NCBI RefSeq assembly: GCF_029011175.1
Contig: NZ_CP118946.1
Span: forward strand, 186,001 to 250,000
Length of the DNA: 64,000 nucleotides
Direction: 5' to 3'
Origin: Winkia neuii
GTDB lineage: Bacteria > Actinomycetota > Actinomycetes > Actinomycetales > Actinomycetaceae
Both the position numbers and the translations under genes were made by a program. The notes below the pieces were generated by a model. The model searched no databases. It saw only the letters and a program-made list of their open reading frames with translations, and was not told where the DNA came from. Each line of letters starts with the position of its first letter. Positions within the stretch are counted from its first letter, which is position 1. Of this stretch, positions 8,638 through 17,904 are shown in pieces.

Positions 8638-9630
8638 ATGTCACTCAAACTTGGGGCATATACCGCATGCCTACATAACTACGATTTGGCAGAAGCTTTG
8701 GACATCCTGAAGGGGTATGGCCTCGATGGCGCGGAAGTGAACGTGGGCGGTTTTATTCCTTCCCCACACTGCCACGTTGACCTGCTAGTTTCTTCAGAAA
8801 CTGCGCGCGAGGAATATAGGGGGCTGTTTGCTGATAAGGGGATGCAGATAACCGGGATGAACTGTTCGGGCAACGTTCTGGATCCCCTCTCGGACGTCGG
8901 GCCGCGCCATCACTACGACTTGAAGAGGGCGATCGAGTTGGCCTCCAAGCTGGGGGTGGACGAGATTGTGTGTATGTCGGGCGCACCCGGTTCGGACCCG
9001 GATGCAAAGTATCCCTCCTGGGTGGTAAATCCGTGGAACGGCGTTTACCTAGAAGTGCTGCACTACCAGCAGTCCGTCCTAGATAAGTACTGGAAAGAGA
9101 TGGACAAGAGGGCGGCTGATGCGGGAGTGAAACTTGCGTGGGAGTTGCACCCGCACAATACTGTCTTCACCCCGGTGGGCTTCATGAATTTCCTTGAGCG
9201 AGTGCAGCCAACAAACATAGGCGTAAACATGGATCCGTCGCATCTGATGTGGCAGGGCATGGACATCTTCAAATGCATCGATTACCTCGGCGAACATATT
9301 TACCACGTCCACGCCAAGGATACGAAGATACTGCCGGATGTCGATGTACGGGGTGTGCTCGATGACAACTTCACCAAGTGGCCTGATGAAAACCCGTATC
9401 CGTCTGGCATGGCCCACTACTGTTCTACTTGGGCAGAGCCGGCGCCCTGGCGGTTCGTAGCTGTTGGGAATGGGCATGATACCGACTGGTGGGCAGAATT
9501 CCTGCGGCACATCGAGGCGGTAAACCCAAACATGAACGTCAATATTGAACATGAGGACCCATTCCTAGACCAGTTAGCCGGCATTGAAGTGTCAGCGAAG
9601 ACGCTGCTGGCGGCCAATAAGGGCAAGTAG
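8638..9630 (+). CDS. sugar phosphate isomerase/epimerase (TIM barrel), first copy
   Basis: A 330-residue xylose-isomerase-like TIM barrel of the IolE/IolI/endonuclease IV superfamily. Metal-ligand candidates are visible as LAWELHPHN near residue 168, NMDPSHLMW near residue 199, YHVHAKDTK near residue 222 and NIEHEDP near residue 302, the Glu-Asp-His-Glu pattern of the family. It starts seven bases after the oxidoreductase stop and is part of that operon. It could interconvert inosose isomers or epimerise a keto-sugar; it does not look like a close IolE, and no gene in the window does. Confidence 0.82.
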   Translation: MSLKLGAYTACLHNYDLAEALDILKGYGLDGAEVNVGGFIPSPHCHVDLLVSSETAREEYRGLFADKGMQITGMNCSGNVLDPLSDVGPRHHYDLKRAIELASKLGVDEIVCMSGAPGSDPDAKYPSWVVNPWNGVYLEVLHYQQSVLDKYWKEMDKRAADAGVKLAWELHPHNTVFTPVGFMNFLERVQPTNIGVNMDPSHLMWQGMDIFKCIDYLGEHIYHVHAKDTKILPDVDVRGVLDDNFTKWPDENPYPSGMAHYCSTWAEPAPWRFVAVGNGHDTDWWAEFLRHIEAVNPNMNVNIEHEDPFLDQLAGIEVSAKTLLAANKGK

Positions 9631-9657
9631 GAAGGTTCTAGCTAAAAGGAGTAACAA

Positions 9658-10521
9658 ATGGTAGATATCGCCCTTGATCCAAATATGTACTACTTTTCCA
9701 TGTCGGTGCCCGATACGCTTCGCAAGGCGCGAGAGCTGGGGTATGACAATGTGGAGCTTTCCCCCAACGCGGACTTCCACTTTTGGCACCACTACCCAAA
9801 GGCAGATGACGACTACGTTGCCGACCTGATGAAGGCTTCCAAGAAGACAGGGGTGCGTATTCGCACGCTCAATCCGGTGTTCAACTGGTCTTCTGTGGAC
9901 GAGCAGGAGCGCATGGCACAGGTGCGCAACTGGCGGCGGCTACTGGAGATCGCCGATCAGCTGGACTGTCGCGAGATCACCTCGGAGTTTTCTGGGAATC
10001 CGAACACCCCCATGGAATGTGAACACCAGTGGTACAAGTCCATGGCAGAACTGGAAGGTGACTTCGAAAAGTACGGCATCGCGCTGAATATGGAAGCCCA
10101 CCCCTACGACTTCGTCGAGACTCACGATGCAGCATTGCGTCTGGTGCGCGGGGTGAATAAGGAGTGGGTAAATTACGAATACTGTTGCCCGCACACCTTC
10201 CACCTGTCCGAAGGTAAGGGAGATGTGGAGCGGATGTTGCGCAGTAGTGGGAAGAAGCTCAGGGAAGTGCATGTTGCCGACGTCTTCAATCACGCTGCTA
10301 ACGACGGCAACCGCTACATCATTAACCCGCCGGGGGTGGACGCGCGCGTGCACCAGCACAACGAGATCGGGAAGGGCGAGGTAGATTGGGACGCCGTCTT
10401 CAACACGTTGCACGACATGAACTTTGACGGGGTGCTGAGCGTATGCGTCTTCGGCTGGCATGAATGGGCGGACCAGATTAACAAGCGGATTCTGGAGCGC
10501 TTGCAAAAGGAATTCGCTTAG
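9658..10521 (+). CDS. sugar phosphate isomerase/epimerase (TIM barrel), second copy
   Basis: A 287-residue TIM-barrel protein of the same superfamily as its upstream neighbour but clearly diverged. Ligand-bearing segments include ITSEFSGNP near residue 104, NMEAHPYDF near residue 142 and EVHVADVFNH near residue 202. A good ribosome site (AAAAGGA, 9644-9650) precedes the ATG. It ends the operon. A role as inosose dehydratase or isomerase in inositol conversion is suggested only by the neighbourhood. Confidence 0.8.
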   Translation: MVDIALDPNMYYFSMSVPDTLRKARELGYDNVELSPNADFHFWHHYPKADDDYVADLMKASKKTGVRIRTLNPVFNWSSVDEQERMAQVRNWRRLLEIADQLDCREITSEFSGNPNTPMECEHQWYKSMAELEGDFEKYGIALNMEAHPYDFVETHDAALRLVRGVNKEWVNYEYCCPHTFHLSEGKGDVERMLRSSGKKLREVHVADVFNHAANDGNRYIINPPGVDARVHQHNEIGKGEVDWDAVFNTLHDMNFDGVLSVCVFGWHEWADQINKRILERLQKEFA

Positions 10522-10561
10522 GGGGTTGCCTATAGGTCGCTGATTTGTTTCTTCCACATCG

Positions 10562-10608
10562 CTTTGGCGGGGGCAGGGCACTGTCTCCGCCAAAGGCGCA
10601 TGTGCGCC
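10562..10608 (+). terminator. hairpins after the isomerase operon
   Basis: CTTTGGCGG (10562-10570) pairs with CCGCCAAAG (10587-10595), and a GGCGCA/TGCGCC palindrome follows at 10595-10608. There is no T-run, so termination is uncertain. The rest of the 221-base gap to the next gene shows only a possible TTGAAC -35 box at 10664 and no clear -10. Confidence 0.4.
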
Positions 10609-10742
10609 GTTAATGCTGGTGAGAGGGGAGTCTAGGTCTTAGGGCCTTGTGTCTAAACCGTCTTTGAACTAATGTTTTTTTGTAGTGACAAATATCGCTT
10701 GGGAAGCTGGTCCCACGCGAGGCCTAGTGCAAAGGAGCAACC

Positions 10743-11939
10743 ATGGCCAGGAAACGAATTGGCGTAGGAGTAATTTCGCTTGGATGGATGGGCAGGCTGC
10801 ACACCCGCTCCTACAAGGCTCTGCGCGAGAAATATCCAGAGCTAGAAGTGGACATCGATCTTGTGGTCTGTTGTGATCTGATCGAAGAAAACAGGCGCGT
10901 AGCGGTAGAAAACCTAGGGTTCTCGAAAGCGGTAGAGGACTACCACGAGGTGCTAAACGATCCAGAGGTCGACATTGTGTCGATCTGCGCCCCAAACTTC
11001 TTGCACCACGAAATTGCGATGGCGACCATTGCGGCAGGCAAGCCGTTCTGGATTGAAAAGCCCATGGGCATTTCCGCAGCCCAGTCAAAAGACATTGCCG
11101 AGGGCGCAGCCCGAGCCGGCTTGATCACTTCCGTCGGGTTCAACTACCGGCACACGCCGGCTATTGAACTGGGGCGCAAGCTAATTGCCGAGGGCAAGTT
11201 GGGGACTATTACCAATGCTCGCGTGTGGCTCATCGCTGATTACGCATCCGGCCCAGAAGGGCCGCTGACTTGGCGTTATTCAAAGGAAAAAGCTGGTGCG
11301 GGCGTAATTTTGGATCTGCTAGGACACGGCGAAGACCTAGTGCAGTATCTGCTGAAAGATCGCATCAGCGCGGTAACGGCACAAACTGGCACGTTCATTA
11401 CCGAACGTCCGATCCCCCTGAAGGCTGGCATCGGCCATACGGGCTGGGAAGTATCAGAGAAGAAAGGCCCGGTAGGAAACGAAGACTACGTGTCCGTCAT
11501 CGGCCGGTTCGAATCCGGGGCGCTGCTAACGATGGAATCCTCTCGTGTGTCAGTGGGGCCGCGCGCCGAATACATAGTGGAAATTTACGGTACTGACGGT
11601 TCCATCCGGTGGAACTTCGAAGATCTGAATCACCTGCAGATCTGCCTGGGACGCCAGAATGGCTTCCAACAGGGCTACACGAACGCCATGGCAGGCCCGG
11701 ACTTCCCCGACTTCATGCGCTTCCAGCCAGGAGCTGGTACATCGATGGGATTTGACGACATGAAGGTGGTAGAAGCTGCCCAGTTTATCCAGGGCATTTT
11801 GGAGCAGAGGCAGATTGGCCCCTCGGCAGCCGACGGGTGGTCCGCTGCAGAAGTAGATGCCGCAGTTGAGGCCTCGGCGGGCGATGGCAAGTGGCACGAA
11901 GTGACCCCGGTAACCGAGCACACCACCTTCGACAAATAG
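10743..11939 (+). CDS. iolG: Gfo/Idh/MocA oxidoreductase, probable myo-inositol 2-dehydrogenase
   Basis: A 398-residue dehydrogenase with an N-terminal Rossmann fold (GVGVISLGWMGRLHTRSY), the catalytic-site WIEKPMG motif near residue 102 and the C-terminal segment GVILDLLGHGEDLVQYLL that supplies the Asp/His pair. It lies directly before the IolT-like transporter and in the inositol cluster, so oxidation of myo-inositol to scyllo-inosose is the likely role. Paralogy with the gene at 7449 means the two may split myo- and scyllo-inositol between them. The ribosome site AAAGGAG lies 6 bases before the ATG. Confidence 0.8.
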   Translation: MARKRIGVGVISLGWMGRLHTRSYKALREKYPELEVDIDLVVCCDLIEENRRVAVENLGFSKAVEDYHEVLNDPEVDIVSICAPNFLHHEIAMATIAAGKPFWIEKPMGISAAQSKDIAEGAARAGLITSVGFNYRHTPAIELGRKLIAEGKLGTITNARVWLIADYASGPEGPLTWRYSKEKAGAGVILDLLGHGEDLVQYLLKDRISAVTAQTGTFITERPIPLKAGIGHTGWEVSEKKGPVGNEDYVSVIGRFESGALLTMESSRVSVGPRAEYIVEIYGTDGSIRWNFEDLNHLQICLGRQNGFQQGYTNAMAGPDFPDFMRFQPGAGTSMGFDDMKVVEAAQFIQGILEQRQIGPSAADGWSAAEVDAAVEASAGDGKWHEVTPVTEHTTFDK

Positions 11940-12037
11940 AAAGAGGGGGCTGCTGCAGGCAGATTGAAGGCGTGCTGGTGTCAACATGACTGCCAGCTGC
12001 GGAAATCTGCGCGGTTGTCCCGGCTCTGGAGAGGCAA

Positions 12038-13696
12038 ATGACTGATTCAACTTCGACAGGCGGCGACTTTTATAGTAAGTTCACGCCGCAGAAAATAACG
12101 GAAATGGTGGCCGAGACGCCGCCCTCTGGAAAGAGGAGGGGTATTGCAGCCCTGGCGGCAGTGGCCACCTTAGGCTCGCTGCTGTTCGGCTACGATACGG
12201 GCGTTATCTCGGGGGCCCTGCCCTACATGTATATGCCTCATGGGGCGGGCGGGATGTCACTGACGGCGCTCGAAGAGGGCGCCATCGGTGGTGTGCTCAC
12301 GCTCGCGGCAGCTTTCGGGGCGCTCCTTGGAGGGCGACTGTCAGATAGATATGGACGTAAGCATAACATCATCCTGCTGGCGGTACTGTTCATTATCGGC
12401 GCAGTTGGTAATACCTTCTCGCCAAACGTGTGGATTATGTACATCTTCCGCGCCATCTTAGGCTTAGCTGTAGGCGGGGCATCCGCGACGGTTCCTGTGT
12501 TCTTAGCTGAATCTGCTCCCAAGAGGGTGCGCGGCATGATCGTAGCTGTTGATCAGCTAATGATCGTTGTGGGCCAGTTGCTGGCGTTTTCGATGAACGC
12601 GGCAATCAACTCGGCCCATGGCGGCCCGCAGCTGACGGTAGCGGCGGATCCTACCGGAACGATCAAGCCGGGCACCTACGATTGGGATGCGTTGAACCAG
12701 ATGGTATCCCAGCAAGTAGGTACAGATAAGGCTGCTATTCACGACTTCATGATGCAGCTGAGCGTAACTGCGGGTAACGGCTCTGCTTGGCGGTGGATGA
12801 TCATTCTGTGCACCCTACCGGCCATCTTCTTGTGGATAGGTATGCACCTGATGCCAGAGTCCTCGCGCTGGTACGTGATCAAGCATCAGATGTACCAGGC
12901 CATCGGGGCTTTGAAGCGCGTGCGGGATCCTGAAAAGGATGGTTCGCTCGAGGATGAACTGAACGAGATGGTGGCCGCTCGCATGGAGCACGATGCCACT
13001 GAGAGGCTCGGTCTGCGCGAAGTCTTGCAAACGCCGTGGCTGCGCAAGCTGTTGGCGGTAGGCATTTTCATGGCGATCGTGAATCAGACAACCGGCGTGA
13101 ACACGGTAATGTACTACGCTCCCAAGGTGCTTTCGTTTGCAGGGATGGGCACGTCGGCAGCGATTACTGCACAGGTCGCCAATGGTGTCATGTCTGTGGT
13201 TGGCTCCGCCCTCGGGCTCGTTCTTATTACGAAGTTCCGCCGTCGCCAGATCCTGATCTTTGACGTGACCGGGGTGGGCGTGTGTCTGCTTACCATTGCG
13301 GCGTTGTTCCAGTTTGTGATTGCGCCCGTAATGGGCGGGCCTGGCAAACCGCCGGCATGGGCGGCCTACCTGATTCTGGCTGTAATGGGCGTGTTCATGT
13401 TGATCGTCCAGTCCACCAATGGAACGGTTGTGTGGACGATGCTGGGCGAGATGTTCCCGGCAAACGTGCGCGGCGTCATGAACGGTTTCGCTGTGTTCTG
13501 CATGTGGATTTCGAACGCGCTGATTACCTGGACCTTCCCGAAGATGATGGATACCTTCGGTGGGGGAATGACGTACGCATTCTACGGCGTGCTGAATCTG
13601 ATTATTGCGGTAGTGCTGTTCAAGATCATGCCGGAAACGTCGAATAAGTCGCTAGACGAGATTGAAAAATACATGCATTCGATCTATTCGAAGTAG
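12038..13696 (+). CDS. iolT: sugar-porter MFS transporter, IolT-like inositol importer
   Basis: A 552-residue 12-helix proton symporter of the sugar porter family. Family marks are LFGYDTGVISGALPY in helix 1, GGRLSDRYGRK between helices 2 and 3, PESSRW after helix 6 and PETSNKSLDEIE at the C-terminus. An unusual 50-residue hydrophilic stretch (about residues 188-240) is inserted before helix 6. Position after iolG supports inositol as substrate, as for IolT1/IolT2 of Corynebacterium; related sugars are possible. The ribosome site GGAGAGG precedes the ATG. Confidence 0.85.
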   Translation: MTDSTSTGGDFYSKFTPQKITEMVAETPPSGKRRGIAALAAVATLGSLLFGYDTGVISGALPYMYMPHGAGGMSLTALEEGAIGGVLTLAAAFGALLGGRLSDRYGRKHNIILLAVLFIIGAVGNTFSPNVWIMYIFRAILGLAVGGASATVPVFLAESAPKRVRGMIVAVDQLMIVVGQLLAFSMNAAINSAHGGPQLTVAADPTGTIKPGTYDWDALNQMVSQQVGTDKAAIHDFMMQLSVTAGNGSAWRWMIILCTLPAIFLWIGMHLMPESSRWYVIKHQMYQAIGALKRVRDPEKDGSLEDELNEMVAARMEHDATERLGLREVLQTPWLRKLLAVGIFMAIVNQTTGVNTVMYYAPKVLSFAGMGTSAAITAQVANGVMSVVGSALGLVLITKFRRRQILIFDVTGVGVCLLTIAALFQFVIAPVMGGPGKPPAWAAYLILAVMGVFMLIVQSTNGTVVWTMLGEMFPANVRGVMNGFAVFCMWISNALITWTFPKMMDTFGGGMTYAFYGVLNLIIAVVLFKIMPETSNKSLDEIEKYMHSIYSK

Positions 13697-13707
13697 TGGC
13701 TTTTCTG

Positions 13708-13741
13708 AAGGGGGCGGAGCTGCGGCTTCGCCCCCTTTTTG
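13708..13741 (+). terminator. terminator after the IolT-like gene
   Basis: AAGGGGGCG (13708-13716) pairs with CGCCCCCTT (13729-13737) and is followed by a T tract. It closes the inositol transport unit. Confidence 0.85.
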
Positions 13742-13819
13742 CTCGTGATAGTGGGGGGCGAGGCCGTGGTGGGACTTTCGGAGGAGGACGGGCGCAAGAG
13801 AGCCTTACGATTCCCGCAT

Positions 13820-13873
13820 AATACATATTTTTGTGTGAATGTATTTACAAAGGTGGCGCAGTCGGGCTATATT
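13820..13873 (+). promoter_or_regulatory. adh promoter overlapped by an AATACAT/ATGTATT inverted repeat
   Basis: TTTACA (13844-13849) and TATATT (13868-13873) are spaced by 18 bases. An inverted repeat AATACAT (13820-13826) and ATGTATT (13839-13845) touches the -35 box, as expected of a repressor or activator site for the alcohol dehydrogenase gene. Confidence 0.5.
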
Positions 13874-13924
13874 CAAATTAAGCGCTCGCAGTTGAGCCAT
13901 CACAAAACGCAAGAGGAGACATAG

Positions 13925-15061
13925 ATGTCGGCGAACATTCCACAGACCATGAAGGCAGCAGTGTTGCGCGAACCCGGTAAGGGCTTGCACGTTGAAGAAA
14001 TCCGCACCCCTCACCCGCGCGAGGGCGAAGTACTGGTGAAGGTATCAGCTTGCGGCATGTGCCACTCGGATTTGCACGTCATCAACGGTGCCATCGCCTT
14101 CCCAATGCCCGCTCTGCTAGGGCACGAAGTTGCAGGCGAGATCGTCGAGATCGGCCCCGGCAACGACAAGCGCGATCTGAAAGTTGGCGACAAGGTGGCG
14201 GGCGCATTCTTGATGCCCTGCGGTACCTGCGAAGCCTGCTCCAAGGGCCGCGACGATCTGTGTGATCCCTTCTTCTCGATGAACCGGCTCAACGGCACCC
14301 TGTACGACGGTGAGACACGCCTGGCCGACCTGGACGGCAACCCGATTTGGATGTACTCCATGGGCGGCCTGTCTGAATACTGCGTCATCCCGGCCACCTC
14401 GGTAACCAAGGCAGGGGACAACATCGATCCCGTAGCCGGATCGATCCTGGGCTGTGCGGCCTTGACCGCCTACGGCGCTGTTCGCCGGGGCGCGAACCTG
14501 CAGTACGGGGAGACCTGCGCGGTTGTTGCGACCGGCGGCGTTGGCTCGAACATCATCTCTATCGCCCGCGCGTTTGGCGCCCGCAAGGTAGTCGCCATCG
14601 ACGTCTCTGACGAGAAGCTGGCACCCATGAAGGAATTGGGGGCAACTGACGTAATCAACTCGACCAAGGTGGATAACATCCACGAGGCTATCGTCGACAT
14701 TGTGGGTGGCACTGGCGTAGATGTGGCCTTCGAAGCGCTGGGCATCCCCGCAACCTGGACCACCGCCCTCGACGTGCTATCCGACGGCGGTCGCATGGTT
14801 CCGATCGGGTTGGGCGCTGGCGTGCAAACTGCCGGTGTCGAGATCAACCGCACCGTCCGCCGTGGCCAGTCCATCCTGGGCTCCTACGGTGCCCGCACTC
14901 GCCAGGATCTGCCCGAGGTAGTCCGCCTAGCCGAAGAGGGCGTCATCCACTACCAAGATGTTGTTACCCGCCACTTCGCACTGGAGGATGCAAACGAGGG
15001 CTACCAGCTGCTGAAGGAAGGCAAGATAAACGGGCGCGCGGTCGTTGACATGTCTCTGTAA
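13925..15061 (+). CDS. zinc-binding alcohol dehydrogenase
   Basis: A 378-residue medium-chain dehydrogenase. The catalytic zinc site is seen as CGMCHSDLH (Cys near residue 40) and LLGHEVAGE (His-Glu near residue 64); the structural zinc site as CGTCEACSKGRDDLC (residues 99-113). The NAD-binding turn is ATGGVGSN near residue 199. It has its own promoter, ribosome site (AAGAGGAG) and terminator. It could reduce or oxidise an aldehyde or polyol linked to the inositol cluster, but it may be an unrelated alcohol dehydrogenase. Confidence 0.88.
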   Translation: MSANIPQTMKAAVLREPGKGLHVEEIRTPHPREGEVLVKVSACGMCHSDLHVINGAIAFPMPALLGHEVAGEIVEIGPGNDKRDLKVGDKVAGAFLMPCGTCEACSKGRDDLCDPFFSMNRLNGTLYDGETRLADLDGNPIWMYSMGGLSEYCVIPATSVTKAGDNIDPVAGSILGCAALTAYGAVRRGANLQYGETCAVVATGGVGSNIISIARAFGARKVVAIDVSDEKLAPMKELGATDVINSTKVDNIHEAIVDIVGGTGVDVAFEALGIPATWTTALDVLSDGGRMVPIGLGAGVQTAGVEINRTVRRGQSILGSYGARTRQDLPEVVRLAEEGVIHYQDVVTRHFALEDANEGYQLLKEGKINGRAVVDMSL

Positions 15062-15071
15062 AAGCGAAAAG

Positions 15072-15109
15072 TAGTCGGGGCCGGCTCTTAGTCGGCCCCG
15101 ACTATTTGT
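15072..15109 (+). terminator. terminator after adh
   Basis: TAGTCGGGGCC (15072-15082) pairs perfectly with GGCCCCGACTA (15094-15104) and is followed by TTTGT. Confidence 0.85.
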
Positions 15110-15121
15110 ATGCAAAAGGGC

Positions 15122-15159
15122 AAAAATATTGGGCCACTCACCGCTGTGAGTAGCCCAGG
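15122..15159 (-). terminator. terminator of the small membrane-protein gene
   Basis: On the minus strand TGGGCTACTCAC pairs with GTGAGTGGCCCA (one mismatch) and runs into ATATTTTT. It lies just after the stop of the minus-strand gene at 15173 and supports that gene as real. Confidence 0.75.
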
Positions 15160-15172
15160 TGTTAGGCGCAGC

Positions 15173-15388
15173 CTAGTTCTTGTGTGCTGCGGCGATTCCG
15201 ATGTTGAAGGCGGTTGCGATGCCGGTGAAGGCGACTGCGAATCCGCCAATGATTGCCATCGGGAAGATCGAGGTGAATACACCGATCCAGGTGACTACGA
15301 TGGCTGCGAGCATTAGCGCAAAGAGTGCGACGGTCAGGGCGCCGGTGGTCAGTTCGGGCTTCACGCCTGCTAGGTACATCTGAGTCAT
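15173..15388 (-). CDS. small membrane protein of unknown function
   Basis: A 71-residue protein with two predicted membrane helices (about residues 17-39 and 44-65, rich in Ala, Ile, Val and Phe) and a short charged tail AAAHKN. It is not recognised. It is supported as a gene by a strong AGGAGGA ribosome site seven bases before the ATG and by a terminator hairpin with T-run 14 bases after the stop. It faces the convergent adh gene and stands alone. Confidence 0.7.
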   Translation of the reverse strand: MTQMYLAGVKPELTTGALTVALFALMLAAIVVTWIGVFTSIFPMAIIGGFAVAFTGIATAFNIGIAAAHKN

Positions 15389-15667
15389 TTTTCCTCCTGA
15401 AAGGCTTATTTGCTGGGGGATCTCTCTTGTCCCTCGCTGTCGGTAACAATGTTAGGACATATAAAACCAGGGCGAAAGGTTACAGGATTTTTTAGCGCGC
15501 GCCAACTACTATGACCTTATTCATACGCTGCTGACCTGGGTGAATGTCGTGTGGAATGGGGTAGGCCAGGGATTTGGCGGCAAAAAAGAAGCACTTTGGC
15601 ACGCGCTAAACGTTGGTTGGCAAATTTTTGCGTCTCGTAGAGCTAACGCGGGCTAGAACTAGCCAGC
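15389..15667. other. intergenic region 15.39-15.67 kb
   Basis: No gene is seen in these 279 bases. A GGCTAG-AA-CTAGCC palindrome (15651-15664) lies just beyond the stop of the ybaK gene and may help end its transcript. The A/T-rich stretch around 15450-15495 probably holds the promoter of the small membrane-protein gene, but no box is clear. Confidence 0.4.
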
Positions 15668-16195
15668 CTAGAAATGGTGTTTGAAATCGGCGATAGCCGC
15701 GTAGGTTCCCTTGCACACTGCTAGCAGAGTGTCCGGCTCAAGTTTTACCGACCAGCCGCGCTTGCCAGCGCTAACATGGATGGCTTCCTGCAAAATAGCG
15801 GATTCGTCAAGGAAGATGCGGTGAGGCTGTTTCTGCCCCAGCGGGGAAATTCCTCCGGCAATGTAGCCGGTAACAACCTGGGCGCGCGCAACGGGAAGCA
15901 TCTCCGCCCTCTTCCCACCTGCAGCCTTGGCTAGCTGCTTCAAATTCAAAGTGGCGGTAGCGGGCACGATGCCCACAACATCCTCAGAATCATCGACGCG
16001 GGCCATAAGCGTCTTATAAACGGTATCCGGATCCAGGCCCATCAGTTCTGCCCCCTCGAGGGCGAATCCTTGCTTGGTGCGCGGATCATGGGGGTGTTCT
16101 AACACCTCGTAGCTGACGCCTGCCTTATCGAGGGCCTCCAATGCCGGGGTGGCGGCTCCTGCCTCGACCTTACCTGTGCCACGTTTTTTCGACAT
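15668..16195 (-). CDS. ybaK: Cys-tRNA(Pro)/Cys-tRNA(Cys) deacylase YbaK
   Basis: A 175-residue protein of the YbaK/EbsC (INS-like) editing family, which hydrolyses mischarged Cys-tRNA(Pro) in the cytosol. Typical segments are YEVLEHPHDPRT near residue 29, the Lys-containing VYKTLMAR near residue 59, GYIAGGISPLGQK near residue 110 and FLDESA near residue 128. There is no ribosome site; instead a TACAAT box (16202-16207 on the complement) lies exactly six bases before the ATG, so the mRNA is probably leaderless. Confidence 0.9.
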   Translation of the reverse strand: MSKKRGTGKVEAGAATPALEALDKAGVSYEVLEHPHDPRTKQGFALEGAELMGLDPDTVYKTLMARVDDSEDVVGIVPATATLNLKQLAKAAGGKRAEMLPVARAQVVTGYIAGGISPLGQKQPHRIFLDESAILQEAIHVSAGKRGWSVKLEPDTLLAVCKGTYAAIADFKHHF

Positions 16196-16256
16196 GGAAC
16201 AATTGTAGGCCGGTGCCGGGCAGCGAAATTCCCACGCTGCTAGAACCGGGATAAAG

Positions 16257-16283
16257 AAGAGGAGGGGGACGTGCCCCCTCCTC
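16257..16283 (-). terminator. terminator of the MFS exporter gene
   Basis: GAGGAGGGGG (16259-16268) pairs with CCCCCTCCTC (16274-16283) around a five-base loop. Read on the minus strand it is followed by TTCTTTAT and lies 30 bases after the exporter stop. Confidence 0.7.
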
Positions 16284-16312
16284 GACGTTTCAGTAGCTGC
16301 CCCGCGCGCCTA

Positions 16313-17893
16313 CTACTTGCGGTTGCGCGGCCTCTTGCCTGCCAAATCCCACCAGTAGACAATCGCAATGACCAATGCGACGGCCAGAATAGATGCGGTT
16401 AGGACGTAGGCGGCGCTGATACCCATGGACCAGTCCCACTTCGAAGCGGTCTGCTGGTTGCCCACTACTGCGAAGAACACTGCCGTCATGACCGCGTTAC
16501 CAATAGCGGTGGTAATGCGCTGTGCCGTCTGGGTAATGCCACCGGCAATCCCGCCGTGCTCGACAGGTACGTCCAGCATCGCCTGCGTCTGGTTTGCAGC
16601 GCCCATAGCACCCTGCCCGAAGCCGAACAGCATGAGCGGGGCGCACATCCACCAGAACGAGGCTCCCGCGTTGACTGCCCAGACGGTGCCGATCAGGGTA
16701 ATGACTCCTAGCAGCAGGAAGCTCAGAGCCAGAATCTGCACCTGGCGGCCAGACTTCAGAGCATGCTTGCCGGACCAGAGGGCGGCCAGCGCCGAGACGA
16801 TAGCGTTCGGAATGCCGATGGAACCGGCAACCAAAGCCGACTGGCCCAACCCGGCCTGCAGGTACATTGCAAAAATGACGAACAGCGATGTAGTGCCCAG
16901 GAACTGGGTGGCAGAAATGGCCGCACAGTAGCTGAAGGACTTCAGCTTGAACAGGGACAGATCAACCATGGGGAAGTGCCCGTGGCGCTTGTAGCGGTTC
17001 TCCCACCAAATCCACACGACGGTCAGGATGATCGCCAGCGGAATCAAAGACCACATGAGCGGGTGCCCGTGGCTCATAAACGGAAGCATGATGCAAAGGA
17101 CTGCCAAGGACAGAAGGACTATGCCAACCGGGTCCAGGTCAATCTTCTGGGTAGCCTGCGAGGCATTTGCCTGCTCGGCTGGAAGGTTAGTCTTCGACTC
17201 GGAGGCGTCAGATTTGACTTTCTTTGCTCCCATAAAGTGCCGCCGTTCCTTGCCGAAAGGCAGAAGGCGGAAGGCTGCGATTACGCCGATGATGCCCAGC
17301 GGAAGGTTGAACAGGAACGAAGAACGCCACCCGTTGGTAGGCCCCAAAGTTTCGATCAGGAAGCCTGCGAACAGTGGGCCAACGGCAACGGACGCGCCAA
17401 TTACTAGGCCGAACATAGAAAAGGCGCGGGCGCGGGCCTGGCCCTGGAAATACTGCTGAATAATGCCGGTTACCTGCGGGCTGAAGATGCCTGCAGCCAT
17501 GCCCTGCAGCACGCGGAACACGTTCAGCATTACCGGACTAGTAGCAAAACCGCACGCCGTACACGCGATGGTGAACAGCGCCAGGCCGATTGTGAACACG
17601 CCGGAACGGCCAAAAATGTCCCCCAATCGGCCTGACGGCACTAGGAAAATTCCGAAGGAAAGGGCGTAGCCAGATAGCACCCACTGCAATGAGGTCTGGG
17701 AAGCCCTAAGAGCCGAGCCTATCGTCTCTAACGCCACATTCACCGAAGACACCTGAATCAGCGACATGGCCAACGGAATGAGTAGAACTACCAGAATCAG
17801 ATTGCGGTTATACACCCGATCTGACTCGGGGATGCGCACCCATTTCGGGTCATCCGGATTTGGGCGGTTGATGAAAGATGGCGATTGGGACAT
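16313..17893 (-). CDS. DHA2-type MFS transporter (EmrB/QacA-like)
   Basis: A 526-residue membrane protein of the drug:H+ antiporter-2 type with about 14 helices. Visible marks are SLQWVLSGYALSFGIFLVPSGRLGDIFGRS (motif A region, residues 68-98), the proline/glycine-rich GPLFAGFLIETLGP after helix 5 and a charged loop of about 35 residues near residue 215 in the middle. Substrate unknown; multidrug or metabolite export is typical. Its start lies 11 bases after the stop of the ABC-ATPase gene, so the two are probably co-transcribed. Confidence 0.85.
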   Translation of the reverse strand: MSQSPSFINRPNPDDPKWVRIPESDRVYNRNLILVVLLIPLAMSLIQVSSVNVALETIGSALRASQTSLQWVLSGYALSFGIFLVPSGRLGDIFGRSGVFTIGLALFTIACTACGFATSPVMLNVFRVLQGMAAGIFSPQVTGIIQQYFQGQARARAFSMFGLVIGASVAVGPLFAGFLIETLGPTNGWRSSFLFNLPLGIIGVIAAFRLLPFGKERRHFMGAKKVKSDASESKTNLPAEQANASQATQKIDLDPVGIVLLSLAVLCIMLPFMSHGHPLMWSLIPLAIILTVVWIWWENRYKRHGHFPMVDLSLFKLKSFSYCAAISATQFLGTTSLFVIFAMYLQAGLGQSALVAGSIGIPNAIVSALAALWSGKHALKSGRQVQILALSFLLLGVITLIGTVWAVNAGASFWWMCAPLMLFGFGQGAMGAANQTQAMLDVPVEHGGIAGGITQTAQRITTAIGNAVMTAVFFAVVGNQQTASKWDWSMGISAAYVLTASILAVALVIAIVYWWDLAGKRPRNRK

Positions 17894-17904
17894 ATGCTCC
17901 TCAG

